Assembly (NCBI GenBank): GCA_964409635.1
Contig: CAYPEL010000001.1
Coordinates: 1-49,667, forward strand
Direction: 5' to 3'
Length of the DNA stretch: 49,667 nucleotides
From: CAYPEL01 sp964409635
Lineage (GTDB): Bacteria > Pseudomonadota > Gammaproteobacteria > DSM-19610
Below are positions 40,101 through 48,938 of the stretch, piece after piece. The notes below the pieces were generated by a model, which was not told where the DNA came from, did not search any database, and saw only the letters and a list, made by a program, of their open reading frames with translations. The translations under genes and the position numbers were made by a program. Each line of letters begins with the position of its first letter. Position 1 is the first letter of the stretch.

Positions 40101-41024
40101 GTGTCATCAATCCCAGCCGCAGCAGCGGCCAAAACCTTCCAGGGCATGATCCTTGCGTTACAGAATTACTGGTCCCAGCAAGGCTGTGTGCTCTTACAAC
40201 CACTGGATATGGAAGTCGGCGCAGGTACCTTCCACCCGGCCACCTTTCTACGCTCGATTGGCCCTGAACCCTGGCGCACGGCTTATGTGCAACCGTCACG
40301 GCGCCCGACGGATGGCCGTTATGGTGAAAACCCGAACCGCCTACAGCACTACTATCAGTTCCAGGTTCTGTTGAAACCCAATCCGGATAATATTCAGGAT
40401 CTGTATCTTGATTCATTACGCGAGCTGGGCATTGACCCGCTGGTGCACGATATCCGCTTTGTCGAAGATAACTGGGAATCCCCCACCCTCGGCGCCTGGG
40501 GGTTGGGTTGGGAAATCTGGCTGAACGGCATGGAAGTCACCCAGTTCACCTATTTCCAGCAGGTCGGCGGCCTGGACTGCAAACCGGTCAGCGGTGAAAT
40601 CACCTATGGCCTAGAACGCATCGCCATGTACCTGCAAGGTGTGGAGAGTGTTTTCGATCTGGTCTGGACAGATGGGCCGGGAGGCGTTGTTACTTACGGT
40701 GATGTGTTTCATCAAAACGAAGTCGAAATGTCAGCTTACAATTTCGAACACGCCAATACCGATGAGTTGTTTAAATTTTTCGATTACTGTGAGACAGAAA
40801 GCCGGCAGCAAATCGAAAATAACTTGCCCTTGCCGGCTTATGAATTAATGCTAAAAGCTTCGCATGCCTTCAATTTACTCGATGCACGGAATGCCATTTC
40901 GGTAACCGAACGCCAACGTTTTATTTTACGCGTACGCACTTTATCCCGCGCTGTCGCTGAAGCCTACTACCAACGCCGTGAATCACTCGGTTTCCCGCTC
41001 CTGAAAAACGGGGGTGAAGCATGA
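40101..41024 (+). CDS. glyQ: Glycyl-tRNA synthetase alpha subunit
   Basis: Catalytic alpha chain of the bacterial alpha2beta2 GlyRS. 307 residues; the class II motifs are visible in KTFQGMILALQNYWSQQGCVLLQPLDMEVGAGT, PWRTAYVQPSRRPTDGRYG (motif 2), and GLERIAMYLQGVESVFDLVW. It starts at GTG 40101, where homology begins (MSSIPAAAAAKTFQG). The stop overlaps the glyS start by 4 bp (ATGA). Confidence 0.98.
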   Translation: MSSIPAAAAAKTFQGMILALQNYWSQQGCVLLQPLDMEVGAGTFHPATFLRSIGPEPWRTAYVQPSRRPTDGRYGENPNRLQHYYQFQVLLKPNPDNIQDLYLDSLRELGIDPLVHDIRFVEDNWESPTLGAWGLGWEIWLNGMEVTQFTYFQQVGGLDCKPVSGEITYGLERIAMYLQGVESVFDLVWTDGPGGVVTYGDVFHQNEVEMSAYNFEHANTDELFKFFDYCETESRQQIENNLPLPAYELMLKASHAFNLLDARNAISVTERQRFILRVRTLSRAVAEAYYQRRESLGFPLLKNGGEA

Positions 41025-43096
41025 GTGACAAACGCGACCTGCTTATTGAAATCGGCACCGAAGAGTTACCGCCTAAAGCGCTGGCCGGGCTATCCAGGGC
41101 TTTTGAACAAGGTATATATGAAGGTTTACAGGGTGCTTCACTAAAACCTGATTCCATTCAACGTTACGCCGCGCCACGCCGCCTGGCATTATTATTAAAG
41201 CAGGTGCCAGCCGCTCAGGAAGATCAGGATACGCTCAAACGAGGCCCGGCATTGGCTGCTGCATTTGGTGAAGACGGGTGTCCGACCAAAGCCGCCCAGG
41301 GTTTTGCCCGCTCCTGTGGTGTCGAAGTGGAAGAGCTTGATAAGCTGGAAACTGACAAAGGCTCCTGGCTGGTCTACAAACTGTTTGAAAAGGGCCGCAC
41401 GCTGCAGGAACTCTTGCCTGATATCGTTCGGCAAGCATTGGCTGAGCTGCCCATCCCGAAACGCATGCGCTGGGGCAGTGGCAGTGTAGAATTTGTTCGC
41501 CCGGTGCATTGGATCGTATTGCTGTACGGCGATGCAGTGATCAAAGCAACTATTCTCGGTATCGACGCTGACCGCTATACGCAGGGCCATCGTTTCCATC
41601 ACCCTGAAGCTATTTATATTTCAGAACCCACAGCCTATTTGCCGTTACTCGAAACCGAAGGTCATGTGCTGGCCGATCTAACTGCACGGCGCGAAGCCAT
41701 AAAAACCCAGGTTATTGAACAGGGCAAACAACTCGGCGGTACAGCGGTCATTGATGCAGACTTGCTAGATGAGGTGACCGCGCTCGTAGAATGGCCAGTT
41801 GCACTATCCGGGAAATTCGACGACGCTTTTCTAGAAGTGCCAACTGAAGCGCTGATTTCCAGTATGCAGGATCATCAGAAATATTTTCCGGTAAAAGACA
41901 GCAAGGGGAAATTACTAGCGCATTTTATTACCGTGGCGAATATTGAAAGCCGTGACATGAACCAGGTACGCGCTGGTAATGAAAGGGTTATCCGGCCACG
42001 CCTTGCAGATGCCAAATTTTTCTGGGATCAGGATCTAAAACACAAACTCGTTGAACGTGCCGAAGAATTGAAGAATATGGTGTTCCAGAAAAAACTCGGC
42101 AGCCTGTTCGACAAGCAGCAACGCCTGGTTAAACTGGCTACTGACATCAGCAGTCAAATTGAGGGCAACCCTGCCTGGGCACAACGCGCAGCAGCATTAT
42201 GCAAATGCGATTTGTTATCACAAATGGTTTGCGAATTCCCAGAGCTGCAAGGCATTATGGGGCGTTACTACGCAAATCACGATGGCGAACCAGGCGAAGC
42301 CGCACAGGCAATCGAAGAACACTACTGGCCGGCATTCGCAGGCGACAACTTACCGGCCAGTAAAACCGGCCAGGCGCTCGCACTCGCCGACCGTATAGAT
42401 ACCCTGACCGGAATTTTTGCTATCGGCCAACAACCCACCGGCGCCAAGGATCCATTTGGTTTACGCCGCGCTGCACTGGGTGTGGTGCGTATTCTGATCG
42501 AACAAAAGCTTGATCTTGATCTAGAAGCCCTGTTACACAAAGCGGCTTCAAATCTGGATCCGGCACTTAACGCTAACAGCGTGATTCCCGCTGTGTTTGA
42601 TTACATTATGGAACGGCTACGCGCCTATTATTCAGATCAAGGCGTAGCTATTGACCAGTTTGAAGCGGTGCTGTCCCGCCGTCCTACGCGGCCTCTGGAT
42701 TTCCACCAGCGTATCGAAGCCTGCAAAACCTTCCGTGAAATGCCGGAGGCTGCAAGCCTCGCCGCCGCCAACAAGCGTATTCGTAACATCCTGCGCAAAG
42801 CGCAAGAACACATTCCAGAGCGCTATGAACGCAGCCGTTTACTGGAAGAACCGGAACTACAACTTGCCGATACGCTTGATCGCGTATCGCAGCGGGTAAC
42901 CCCTCTTTTTGATAAGGGGGATTACAATGCCGCACTCAAACAACTTGCCTCCCTGCGTGAACCGGTAGACAGTTTTTTTGATCAGGTCATGGTGATGGCT
43001 GACGACAAGGATCTACGTATCAACCGGCTAGCGCTGCTGCAATCCATGAATAAACTGTTCTTACGGGTGGCAGACTTTTCTCACTGGCAAAGTTAA
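41021..43096 (+). CDS. glyS: Glycyl-tRNA synthetase beta subunit
   Basis: Beta chain that binds tRNA-Gly and is needed for activity. 691 residues, normal length. The N-terminus RDLLIEIGTEELPPKAL is diagnostic, with RYAAPRRLALLL, ISSMQDHQKYFPV, and an HD-like region (RYYANHDGEPGEAAQAIEEHYWPAFAGDNLP). The C-terminal anticodon-binding (DALR-like) domain ends in LLQSMNKLFLRVADFSHW. It is followed 8 bp later by a MazG-like gene. Confidence 0.97.
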   Translation: MSDKRDLLIEIGTEELPPKALAGLSRAFEQGIYEGLQGASLKPDSIQRYAAPRRLALLLKQVPAAQEDQDTLKRGPALAAAFGEDGCPTKAAQGFARSCGVEVEELDKLETDKGSWLVYKLFEKGRTLQELLPDIVRQALAELPIPKRMRWGSGSVEFVRPVHWIVLLYGDAVIKATILGIDADRYTQGHRFHHPEAIYISEPTAYLPLLETEGHVLADLTARREAIKTQVIEQGKQLGGTAVIDADLLDEVTALVEWPVALSGKFDDAFLEVPTEALISSMQDHQKYFPVKDSKGKLLAHFITVANIESRDMNQVRAGNERVIRPRLADAKFFWDQDLKHKLVERAEELKNMVFQKKLGSLFDKQQRLVKLATDISSQIEGNPAWAQRAAALCKCDLLSQMVCEFPELQGIMGRYYANHDGEPGEAAQAIEEHYWPAFAGDNLPASKTGQALALADRIDTLTGIFAIGQQPTGAKDPFGLRRAALGVVRILIEQKLDLDLEALLHKAASNLDPALNANSVIPAVFDYIMERLRAYYSDQGVAIDQFEAVLSRRPTRPLDFHQRIEACKTFREMPEAASLAAANKRIRNILRKAQEHIPERYERSRLLEEPELQLADTLDRVSQRVTPLFDKGDYNAALKQLASLREPVDSFFDQVMVMADDKDLRINRLALLQSMNKLFLRVADFSHWQS

Positions 43097-43104
43097 GGTG
43101 AAAC

Positions 43105-43440
43105 ATGACGGACCGCGATTCTTACAAAGCCATGCTCGATGCCGTGCAAACTTTTCATGACAAGCACGATTTTAAAAGTACCGGCGGTGAAGACATGATG
43201 TACCGCGTGGCGCTCATGGCCGAAGAACTCGGCGAAATTTCCTCCTGCGTAAGCAAGGGCAAGGATAAAGACAAGCTCGCCGAGGAAGTGGCCGATTTGT
43301 TTATCCTGCTCATCGGTACAGCAATCGCTGCCGATTTTGATCTGAAAGATGAATTCTGGAAAAAAATGCACACCTTGATGAAGCGCGAGTCACGCATGGT
43401 CAACGGCCGTATCCGCGTTTCTGAATTCCGGGATATGTGA
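43105..43440 (+). CDS. MazG-like nucleotide pyrophosphohydrolase
   Basis: 111 residues of the all-alpha NTP-PPase superfamily. Metal-binding acidic motif EELGEISSC (EExxE) at about 40-48 and AEEVADLFILLIGTA (ExxD) at about 61-75. Such small enzymes hydrolyse (d)NTPs to monophosphates; the substrate is unknown. In pseudomonads the position between glyS and the plsC-like gene is held by gmhB, so this is a lineage-specific variation. Stop overlaps the following start. Confidence 0.85.
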   Translation: MTDRDSYKAMLDAVQTFHDKHDFKSTGGEDMMYRVALMAEELGEISSCVSKGKDKDKLAEEVADLFILLIGTAIAADFDLKDEFWKKMHTLMKRESRMVNGRIRVSEFRDM

Positions 43441-44195
43441 AACGCGTGAGCAAACCGACTGCACCGCCTATACCTATACTTTATATACGCTCAGTCCTGT
43501 TTTGGGTAGGCTTCTTGTTTTCGACCATCGTCCTTTCGTTACTTTCGCTGTTCACCATCCTGCTTCCATTTCGGCCACGCTATTGGTTTATTTCGCTCTG
43601 GACCTACTTCAATCTCTGGTGGCTAAAAGTCACCTGCAAGCTAAGCTGCCATGTAGAAGGGCTCGAAAACATCACCATTAAGAACGGCATTGTCTTTTCC
43701 AAACACCAGTCCACCTGGGAAACCCTAGCATTAAAAAGATGGTTCAACCCGGAATCCTGGGTGCTCAAAAAAGAATTACTCTCTGTCCCCTTCTTTGGCT
43801 GGGCAACCCGGCTAATGGAACCCATCGCGCTGGATCGCAAGGGCGGCAGAAAATCCATTGATCAGTTAATCGAACAAGGCCGCGAACGTCTGGAACAAGG
43901 TCGTTGGGTGATGATCTTTCCCGAAGGCACGCGTATTGAACCGGGGGGAAAAGGCCACTATAAAATTGGCGGCGCCTCTTTAGCCCAAGCTACCGGTTAC
44001 CCTGTCATCCCCGTTGCCCATAATTCCGGGGAATACTGGCCGCGTCATGGGTTGATCAATATGCCCGGTGTCATTCAGGTGCGGATTGGTGCGCCAATAA
44101 AAACCAAAGACAAAACAGCCCAGGAAATTTTACAAGAAGCAGAAACCTGGATCGAGGGACAAATGAAAGAAATTTCAACCCTTAACTATGGTTAA
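43437..44195 (+). CDS. plsC: 1-acyl-sn-glycerol-3-phosphate acyltransferase
   Basis: Inner-membrane enzyme converting lysophosphatidic to phosphatidic acid. 252 residues with an N-terminal transmembrane region (about 15-45). Motif I is KHQSTWE, i.e. HX4E instead of the usual HX4D; motif II VLKKELLSVPFFGW; motif III FPEGTRIEPG. The Glu variant occurs in a recognised subgroup of gammaproteobacterial PlsC, so I do not take it as loss of function. GTG 43437 overlaps the previous stop; GTG 43446 is an alternative start. Confidence 0.9.
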   Translation: MKRVSKPTAPPIPILYIRSVLFWVGFLFSTIVLSLLSLFTILLPFRPRYWFISLWTYFNLWWLKVTCKLSCHVEGLENITIKNGIVFSKHQSTWETLALKRWFNPESWVLKKELLSVPFFGWATRLMEPIALDRKGGRKSIDQLIEQGRERLEQGRWVMIFPEGTRIEPGGKGHYKIGGASLAQATGYPVIPVAHNSGEYWPRHGLINMPGVIQVRIGAPIKTKDKTAQEILQEAETWIEGQMKEISTLNYG

Positions 44196-44231
44196 GTATT
44201 TTCAATATACTTGGCGATTGCATACTTAACC
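44190..44231. repeat. Inverted repeat at the plsC 3' end
   Basis: GGTTAAGTAT (44190-44199) and ATACTTAACC (44222-44231) are exact complements around 22 nt, spanning the plsC stop codon. AAGTAT can alternatively pair with ATACTT (about 44207). No T-run follows on either strand, so termination is doubtful. The remaining bases to 44427 show nothing else. Confidence 0.5.
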
Positions 44232-44427
44232 AAAAAGTAGGTGTGCTGCCGGGAGCGCGGCTGAAACGAATGGCGTATGTCTTCAGTGACATCGCTACGT
44301 TATTCACTATTTTAAATAGGTGATGGCCAGTTTTTCGCGCCACTACAAATATACTGTGAACTGATTTGTACGCTCATGATGATATCCAACCAGTATAAGA
44401 AAAATACATTATTAACATCCATGCAAT

Positions 44428-45846
44428 CTAAACCATAAATCCCAAGTCTCTTGTAGAAAAGTTATCTAGATTCAGGAAAACAGCAGACAAGTCAGCATCG
44501 TTGATGCCCATCCACTTTGCCAGCGTGGCTCCGTATTGATCCAGTGATGTACTGGGTAATAGGATATTGTAGGCATCGTCAGAACTACCGGTGCTGAGAT
44601 CAGGCAAGATACCGTATACCTGACCACCTGTTACAGCGCCTCCCATAACTAGATGGTGACTGCCCCAACCGTGGTCTGTTCCATTACCATTTGATCTCAG
44701 CGATCTGCCGAATTCAGAGGCAGTAAAGGCCGTTACGCTGTCGGCGCTAGCAATATTCCTTGTTTCCAGTTCCTGCATGGTTTGATGAAAACTGTCTAGC
44801 GCAACATCAAGTTCAGTAAGTAAACTTTCATGTGCACTTCTACCACCTGAATGCGTGTCGTAATTTTTTGCGCCAGGATGAGTAACAAAAAACAGTTGCC
44901 TGTGCATGCCGAGACTTTGCCGGGCAGCGATCATTCTTGCCACCATGAGTAACGATTTTGCCAACGCATTAGGCGCTGATGTTGTGATCGCACCTGCACC
45001 GCCAGGATCGGTTGGTAACAACGCATTTTGTATAGAAATGATCCGCTGTCTTGCTGTCTTAACCGTTACATTAAACTGGTTTTCCAGTACGTTTCCGCTA
45101 TTAGGTTCATTTAGAATCTGATCCCACCAGGGAGTCAAACCAAGCTGTGGATGGTTGAGATATGCAAAATCCTGCAATCCGGAATTACGGTTAATGAATA
45201 CAGGTATAGTATTGACTGCATCAAACCATTTCCTGCCGCCTCCTATCGACATTGATATAGGTACATCATCACTACTTCCATTGGTTTGTATCAGCAGGTC
45301 TGCCATCTTGCCACCCCAGCCCGGCTCCGCTGTCCCGGTTGCGCCAGCTACAGTACCCTTCTGCCAAAACTCCGTTTGATGACTGTGCGAGCCGATAGAA
45401 TCCGGCACCTTGATAGATTGGTTGCCCTGGTACCGGTATTCATAAAACTGCTCACGCGTAATAGGTTCAATAAGTGCACCAACATTACTGACTACAGCCA
45501 ATTTACCAGTAGTATAGAGACTCTGCGTGTTCTGCATGGCAGGGTTAAATCCGTAAGCATTATTAACACCCAGTAGACTAGTAAGCGGTACAGTCATGTC
45601 TGGTCCTCTAAGATCTGCATATTCAGCATGCGCAGCAGTATCCGTAGGAACAAACATATTGATACCATCGTTCCCGCCAGGGAGAAAGATACAGACAAGA
45701 CTCTTGTAGTCCTGTATACCGGCATAGTCTTCAGGTTCTGCCAGTGCATCGCCGATCAGGGACAGTGTACTGTACTGGCTAAGCAGTGACGCGCCTCCCG
45801 CGAGTAGGGTCGACTTTTTAAGGAATTTTCTTCGTGAAGAATTCAT
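44428..45846 (-). CDS. DUF1501 domain-containing protein, Tat-exported
   Basis: 472 residues. The N-terminus MNSSRRKFLKKSTLLAGGASLLS is a canonical twin-arginine signal (SRRKFLK), so it is exported folded. The rest is the DUF1501 family (sulfatase/alkaline-phosphatase-like fold): LVCIFLPGGNDGINMFVPTD, GSHSHQTEFWQKG, HPGAKNYDTHSGGRSAHESLL, TASEFGRSLRSNGNGTDHGWGSHHLVMGG. His and Asp residues in these blocks could bind metal. Its activity is unknown. It is encoded 11 bp downstream of the DUF1800 gene, the usual pairing, implying joint action outside the cytoplasm. Confidence 0.93.
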   Translation of the reverse strand: MNSSRRKFLKKSTLLAGGASLLSQYSTLSLIGDALAEPEDYAGIQDYKSLVCIFLPGGNDGINMFVPTDTAAHAEYADLRGPDMTVPLTSLLGVNNAYGFNPAMQNTQSLYTTGKLAVVSNVGALIEPITREQFYEYRYQGNQSIKVPDSIGSHSHQTEFWQKGTVAGATGTAEPGWGGKMADLLIQTNGSSDDVPISMSIGGGRKWFDAVNTIPVFINRNSGLQDFAYLNHPQLGLTPWWDQILNEPNSGNVLENQFNVTVKTARQRIISIQNALLPTDPGGAGAITTSAPNALAKSLLMVARMIAARQSLGMHRQLFFVTHPGAKNYDTHSGGRSAHESLLTELDVALDSFHQTMQELETRNIASADSVTAFTASEFGRSLRSNGNGTDHGWGSHHLVMGGAVTGGQVYGILPDLSTGSSDDAYNILLPSTSLDQYGATLAKWMGINDADLSAVFLNLDNFSTRDLGFMV

Positions 45847-45857
45847 CTCATGCCTCT

Positions 45858-48800
45858 TTATTTCTGAATCACATAATCGCGGCTATTCAACAAAAACATC
45901 GTCGTATCCCTGAGCTTGAAACTTCTCATATCGTCAACAGTTGCGGTTCCATTACCAATTTGGATTTGGAAGCTCGTATCGATTTGCGTCAACCGGTTAC
46001 TCAATATCGTCCGTAAACCGACTGACATTGTCCCACTTGTAAAAAGTGTATCGAGTTTATCCAGTAATTGGTCATGGTCATCCGCCCAGATGCGTTCTTC
46101 ATCAACATTCGGATAGGTGTATTCGTTATGCGCAACCGAATGATGGTACCGGAGCTGTTCATTGATATAACCTGCCATATTAGTCAGGTGCTCGACCGTG
46201 GTCAGTTGAAATTCCGGAGCTGCAAGTTGTGCAGTACCGGCCGGACCCTGTGGCACATAATCAGGAAAAAAGAAATTGAAAACGGTGGTGGAATCAAGCG
46301 GATTTTGGCCAATACGATCGATTAAACTATGGATTCTAAAGACATTGTAAACCTGATGCGGTGCTTCCAGTGGGCAGTTCAGACCAATACGTACTGCAGC
46401 TGGCACTAATGCGCCGCCTGTAAAAGTTGGATTACGCACACCAAAGGCTCGCCAAAGATGGGTCAGCCGGAGTAAAGGTTCGCGTAATTTCCCAAAATTT
46501 GGTTGGGTTACACTGCCTGCTAATCGCGCCTCTGGATCGAGTAAAATAGCTTTAACAACGGCTAACAAATCCCCCCTGATGCCACTGCCATTATCATTAA
46601 AAGCAGTGGCTACACGCGCCACATAGGCAGGTGAAGGATTACTGGTCACCAACCTTTGGATTAGCTGCTTACCGATAAATGGTCCGACATTGGGGTGATG
46701 GAAAATATTATCCAGTGCCTGTTCAAGATCCATTCGAGTGTCTTGCCCGGCAGGCAATACTTCATTGACAGCGTTCGGGTAGTTTAGCAACTGTTTTGAA
46801 TCTGGCCCGGTATCGTGATAATAATCTTCCGGTTCCATCGGATGGTACGTAGCACCTAGCACGCCATCTTTTCCTGCCAGAAAACGCCAAACCATTATTG
46901 GCTCTATGCCAACATAGTATCGCCACCCGGTAAACACCCTGGCAAAGGCTTCAATTTGGTTCTGGTTGTAAGTGGGAACCGGATTATTATTTACATCTAA
47001 TTTGACAGTACCATTCAGATCCAACTGGTGCACACCGATGGAAAACAGTTGCAATACCTCGCGTGCGTAGTTCTCGTCGGGTTGAATGTTTAGTTCAGTA
47101 TCTTCTTTCTGATTCCTGATATAAGTCAGGTATTCGCCCATGATCGGGTGAAGTGTCACCTCCTCTAATAATACCCGGTAGTTACCGTAGGCATTACGTA
47201 ATAAAGTATCATAATAATCAGCTTGCCCCAGCGGAGATTGTGATCGGTTGACAACAAATATTTCGCTTAAGGCTAATGCGATACGCTGCCGGAGTTGATC
47301 TTGTGCTTCAACTGCTGACTCCCACCAAATAAAATCTCCTGGCCAATTAGTAGTCAATTCAGGATACTCGGCTTCAATACTATCTCTAACATCATGCGAG
47401 CGGTATTTAACACACATCTTATCTGCAAGATTCCTGACCTGCACTCTTTGCGGGACGATTGGCAGATTTACCTGACCATCGATCCAGCTATCAAAGCCGA
47501 GTGATCTGACCTGGGCTATATCACTGAATGTGGTGCCAAACGTCGATTGCGCAAGGAATCTCGCCGCTTCGTTCTCCGTTATCTGCCGTGTGTTATAGCT
47601 GAATACATTGGAATCGGTTGTATTCCCTGCGGTATCCATCACGCGAATAAACCAATTGTAGTTAGTATCTTCCGTTAAACCCGATATCACCTGGCCACTC
47701 GTGATATTCGCCTGTACTAGTGAGCCATCGCTGGCATTTCTCAGATCGTGCCGGTAAATTACATTGTTGTCTGTCGCCGGTGTAAAGCTGATCATAACTT
47801 GTGTATTTGGCGATATTCCTTCTGCCACTGCAAAATCGGTGATTGGGCTGGGCGGGATTGTATCCCCGGGTGTGCCGATGACTGCAGCTGCGTTGGTATA
47901 CAGCTCGAAATCATCAATTAAAAAGGTTGTGTCAGTCTGATAACCACTGGCGGACCAACCCATCAGATAACCCCACGCCATCTGGTTGTTGAGTGTGCCT
48001 ATGCCGCCGTAGTTATCGAGATTCTGTAGATTGATATGGAGTACGCCATTTTTCCAGATTCGGTAATGTCCATCGTGCACCGACATGCTGGAAGATAACT
48101 TCACTTCAATTTCCAAGCCCATCACTGAACCATGATCGGCTATTGTAATAAAGCCCGTAGACAGTAATAAGCGAGATTGCGCTAAGCCATCTCGGGTATA
48201 CACCAGTTCCAGATCCGAGCTGTTCACATCCGCGCCGGTTGTTAGTTCCAGGGCACTGTAGGCGTGTCCGCCCATTAACGCCGCCGCATCCTCTGCAAAC
48301 ACCAGCAACTGGTGATTCAGCCCGTTAGTCTGACGGTGTTGGTAATTCATAGGAACAGCCAGTTGGTATTTTGTTCTGACCAGATCAGCTACCGGAAACG
48401 AGAAGCGTTGCTCAGCACGTGTACCACCACCTGTGGGCGGCAATTCCCCGGAACCGTTATTGACGGAATTCCCGGCAAAGAAGAAGCGCAGTGATTGAGC
48501 ACCATTGACCGGATTAAAACCGGTTACATCGACTGCACCACCACCTTGACCCGTGGCCGCTTCCCATGAAAATCCGTTAGTGCCCCCGGCAGGTGGCTGA
48601 CCCGGTGCTTGTGATTCAAAACCCTCATCTATTAACGATAAATCGACCGGGGGCAAATTTACCAAGCCCAGGATGGCGCGGTTTAAAACCAGCAAGTCGG
48701 CAACATTAAGCAGGGTATCAGGTGCGCCCAGTGGCGCCACGTCACAAATTAAGACTTCTGTGGGAGTAGGCGAAAGATCACCCGTGATAAAACGTTGCAG

Positions 48801-48938
48801 TATAACCAAATCAGCTGCGTTTACCTGGCCATCGGGATTGCCATAGGGCGCCACGTCACCGGCAGGTGCCGACGCATGCGATACACTTATGATTCCAAAC
48901 AGTAGGCAACTGATTATTATGAGCCTGTTTGTCTTCAT
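45858..48938 (-). CDS. Large secreted DUF1800 protein with dockerin-like and FN3 modules
   Basis: 1026 residues from ATG 48938 (MKTNRLIIISCLLFGIISVSHASA signal peptide; the open frame extends further to 49085 without homology sense). Order: two dockerin-type Ca-binding repeats (about 26-92: DVAPYGNPDGQVNAADLVILQR and DVAPLGAPDTLLNVADLLVLNR), a concanavalin-like region (about 100-345), a fibronectin type III domain (about 359-449), and the DUF1800 domain to the C-terminus (ENEAARFLAQSTFGTTFSDIAQV, PDENYAREVLQLFSIGVHQL, FTGWRYY). DUF1800 genes pair with DUF1501 genes. Function unknown; an extracellular role on a polymer is suggested by the modules. Confidence 0.9.
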   Translation of the reverse strand: MKTNRLIIISCLLFGIISVSHASAPAGDVAPYGNPDGQVNAADLVILQRFITGDLSPTPTEVLICDVAPLGAPDTLLNVADLLVLNRAILGLVNLPPVDLSLIDEGFESQAPGQPPAGGTNGFSWEAATGQGGGAVDVTGFNPVNGAQSLRFFFAGNSVNNGSGELPPTGGGTRAEQRFSFPVADLVRTKYQLAVPMNYQHRQTNGLNHQLLVFAEDAAALMGGHAYSALELTTGADVNSSDLELVYTRDGLAQSRLLLSTGFITIADHGSVMGLEIEVKLSSSMSVHDGHYRIWKNGVLHINLQNLDNYGGIGTLNNQMAWGYLMGWSASGYQTDTTFLIDDFELYTNAAAVIGTPGDTIPPSPITDFAVAEGISPNTQVMISFTPATDNNVIYRHDLRNASDGSLVQANITSGQVISGLTEDTNYNWFIRVMDTAGNTTDSNVFSYNTRQITENEAARFLAQSTFGTTFSDIAQVRSLGFDSWIDGQVNLPIVPQRVQVRNLADKMCVKYRSHDVRDSIEAEYPELTTNWPGDFIWWESAVEAQDQLRQRIALALSEIFVVNRSQSPLGQADYYDTLLRNAYGNYRVLLEEVTLHPIMGEYLTYIRNQKEDTELNIQPDENYAREVLQLFSIGVHQLDLNGTVKLDVNNNPVPTYNQNQIEAFARVFTGWRYYVGIEPIMVWRFLAGKDGVLGATYHPMEPEDYYHDTGPDSKQLLNYPNAVNEVLPAGQDTRMDLEQALDNIFHHPNVGPFIGKQLIQRLVTSNPSPAYVARVATAFNDNGSGIRGDLLAVVKAILLDPEARLAGSVTQPNFGKLREPLLRLTHLWRAFGVRNPTFTGGALVPAAVRIGLNCPLEAPHQVYNVFRIHSLIDRIGQNPLDSTTVFNFFFPDYVPQGPAGTAQLAAPEFQLTTVEHLTNMAGYINEQLRYHHSVAHNEYTYPNVDEERIWADDHDQLLDKLDTLFTSGTMSVGLRTILSNRLTQIDTSFQIQIGNGTATVDDMRSFKLRDTTMFLLNSRDYVIQK

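Noticed and set aside
43437..44195. Inactive acyltransferase because of HX4E
   Set aside because: All other motifs (FPEGTR, motif II) are intact and the HX4E form is known in a PlsC subgroup, so inactivation is not supported.
44190..44231. Terminator for plsC
   Set aside because: The 10-bp inverted repeat is not followed by a T-run on either strand and has a long loop; kept only as a repeat.
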